A DNA stretch of 32,921 nt. Source: PALSA-607 sp036510735. GTDB taxonomy: Bacteria; Actinomycetota; Actinomycetes; Acidothermales; Acidothermaceae. Position 1 is the first letter of the stretch. Each line of letters opens with the position of its first letter. The notes beneath the pieces were generated by a model that saw only the letters and a list, made by a program, of their open reading frames with translations, was not told the origin of the DNA and did no database searches. Shown here in pieces: positions 31,667 to 32,921 of this stretch. The position numbers were made by a program, and so were the translations under genes. The stretch covers positions 1 to 32,921 of the forward strand of contig DATCDK010000099.1 of assembly GCA_036510735.1 (NCBI GenBank), given 5' to 3'.

Positions 31667-31891
31667 CTAGGGGCCGGGAGTGCGCGGGGTCGAGGCCTTG
31701 GTGGCATCGGCTGGCTGGTCGTCGAAGTTGATCTTGTCGACCTTCTTCAGGTGTTTGGCCATCGAACGCAGCAAGAATACGACCGCGACCGCGAGCACCA
31801 AAAACACCAGCAAGCCCAGTGAGCCGTTGGCGTTCTTCGCCGTGGTGTCGGCGGCAGCGGCCGTCACCGCGTGGAGTGCGAGACCGGTCAT
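31667..31891 (-). CDS. small single-span membrane protein
   Basis: A 74-residue protein with an N-terminal Ala/Thr-rich segment, one membrane span (about 24-41, GLLVFLVLAVAVVFLLRSMA) and a basic-then-acidic cytoplasmic tail (KHLKKVDKINFDD). Function unknown. Its ATG overlaps the mca stop by four bases (ATGA), and a small protein gene next to mca is also present in mycobacteria (Rv1083). That conserved pairing suggests a role linked to Mca or the envelope, but this is inference. Confidence 0.8.
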   Translation of the reverse strand: MTGLALHAVTAAAADTTAKNANGSLGLLVFLVLAVAVVFLLRSMAKHLKKVDKINFDDQPADATKASTPRTPGP

Positions 31892-32793
31892 GTTCGGGCG
31901 TCCTCACGCAGACCCGCAAACAGGTCGTCTTCGGGGATCGTCGAGTTGACCAGGGACCGCGCCAACTCGTAGTCCTCAGTGGGCCACGCTTCTTGCTGGA
32001 TGTCGAGAGGGACGTCGAACCAAGGTCCGAACGGATCGACCTGTGTCGCGTGTGCCAGCAGTGCCTTCGTACGGGTCTCGTACCACGGCGCGGTCGGCAC
32101 CCGAGTCGTGATCCGGTTCTGGTCTTCCTCTTTCACGACCCACTCGGCCAGCCGCTCGGCATAAGGCGACTCGAGCCCGCGAGCCACCATCGCATCGTGC
32201 ATGGCTTGGATTCGCTCGAGGTGGAAAGTCCAGTGGTAGTAGAGCTTCAGCGGCTGCCATGGGTCGCCAGTGCCGGGGTAACGGTCGGGATCACCGGCGG
32301 CGTCGAACGCCTCGACAGTCACGTTGTGACACATGACGTGGTCGGGGTGCGGATAGCCGCCTCGCTCGTCGTAGGTGATCACGACGTGCGGTCGCTCGCG
32401 CCTGATCAACTCGACCAGCGGCGCGGACGCGACCTCGAGCGGCTGGAGCGCGAAGCAGCCTTCGGGCAACGGGGGTAGCGGGTCGCCCTCGGGCAGCCCT
32501 GAATCGACGAAGCCGAGCCAGACATGGCGGACGCCGAGGATGCGCACCGCCTCTGCCATCTCGGCCCGGCGCACATTCGGCAGATCATCGACGACCTCGG
32601 GACGGTCCATCGCGGGATTCAAGATCGAGCCGCGCTCGCCGCCGGTCAGCGTCACGACCAGGACGTCGACGCCCTCGGCCGCGTAACGCGCCATCGTCGC
32701 GGCGCCCTTGCTGGACTCGTCGTCCGGATGGGCGTGCACGGCCATCAGCCGCAGTCGTTTCGTCACGTTAGGTCCAGTCCCGTTCGTACTCAT
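31888..32793 (-). CDS. mca: mycothiol S-conjugate amidase
   Basis: A 301-residue zinc amidase of the LmbE/MshB family that cleaves mycothiol conjugates of electrophiles to a mercapturic acid and GlcN-Ins. The zinc-site motifs are AHPDDES (His22, Asp25) and GGYPHPDHVMCH (His152). The long C-terminal half with KLYYHWTFHLERIQAMHDAM and the length distinguish Mca from MshB by general family knowledge. ATG 32793 has a GGAGA site about 10 bases upstream. This gene shows that the host makes mycothiol. The last 128 bases of the window, upstream of it, show no gene. Confidence 0.95.
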   Translation of the reverse strand: MSTNGTGPNVTKRLRLMAVHAHPDDESSKGAATMARYAAEGVDVLVVTLTGGERGSILNPAMDRPEVVDDLPNVRRAEMAEAVRILGVRHVWLGFVDSGLPEGDPLPPLPEGCFALQPLEVASAPLVELIRRERPHVVITYDERGGYPHPDHVMCHNVTVEAFDAAGDPDRYPGTGDPWQPLKLYYHWTFHLERIQAMHDAMVARGLESPYAERLAEWVVKEEDQNRITTRVPTAPWYETRTKALLAHATQVDPFGPWFDVPLDIQQEAWPTEDYELARSLVNSTIPEDDLFAGLREDART

Positions 32794-32921
32794 GAACTCT
32801 CATTCTCCTGGCTTGCGGGGACTTGCCGACCGGCGGGGCGGCTGGCGGTTGTAACCTGACACACAGACGCCAACTAACAACCCGCCAAGAGTTGGATGTC
32901 ATCACCGCATTTCGGTGTACA

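Overview
The window is about 33 kb of high-GC chromosomal DNA from an actinomycete. The evidence is mycothiol S-conjugate amidase (mca), a DUF6542 membrane protein, GTG starts, several apparent leaderless starts, and a gene set (mca, small membrane protein, thioredoxin-like DUF255 protein, short-chain Z-prenyl synthase, fumC, glpX, xseB, xseA, ispH, ychF) that recalls the Mycobacterium tuberculosis Rv1082-Rv1112 neighbourhood, although rearranged. The genus cannot be told from the sequence. I see no tRNA, rRNA, CRISPR, prophage or intact insertion sequence.

Layout. Positions 1-6170 are a patchwork: a TauE/SafE permease, a TfoX-N protein, a two-gene ABC exporter, a lipoprotein remnant abutting a SnoaL-like fragment, an Smr protein, a squalene-cyclase-like protein, an rtcB remnant, a NUDIX hydrolase and a pterin dehydratase. 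Positions 6275-8956 are a three-gene ABC-2 exporter operon. Positions 9039-12592 hold a lipid-anchored phospholipase-D-like protein, an unknown small protein and an orphan chemoreceptor with about ten membrane spans. Positions 12597-22527 are conserved chromosome: deoC, ychF, a GNAT acetyltransferase, rmuC, DUF6542, ispH, xseA-xseB, glpX and fumC. Positions 22524-26771 hold a lipoprotein, a secreted transglycosylase with a long gene-free upstream region, a Z-prenyl synthase and a conserved unknown protein. Positions 26940-32793 carry DUF255, ogt and an Ada-AlkA fusion (alkylation repair), divergent arfB, and the small membrane protein with mca.

Functional links. xseA and xseB encode exonuclease VII and are followed almost without spacing by glpX (gluconeogenesis) and fumC (TCA cycle). 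The Ada-AlkA fusion and ogt overlap by ATGA and form one alkylation-damage unit. mca detoxifies mycothiol conjugates. ispH and the Z-prenyl synthase belong to isoprenoid supply.

The most unusual signals are not proteins. Three intergenic hairpins at 1192, 5097 and 5359 share one geometry (15-bp arms, 12-nt loop), a conserved loop core and compensatory arm changes; two of them bracket a decayed 3' end of rtcB. Other structures are a long imperfect inverted repeat right after ychF, two mini-ORFs chained by ATGA overlaps between xseA and xseB, and three dyads between ada-alkA and arfB. No complete new multi-gene system is evident.
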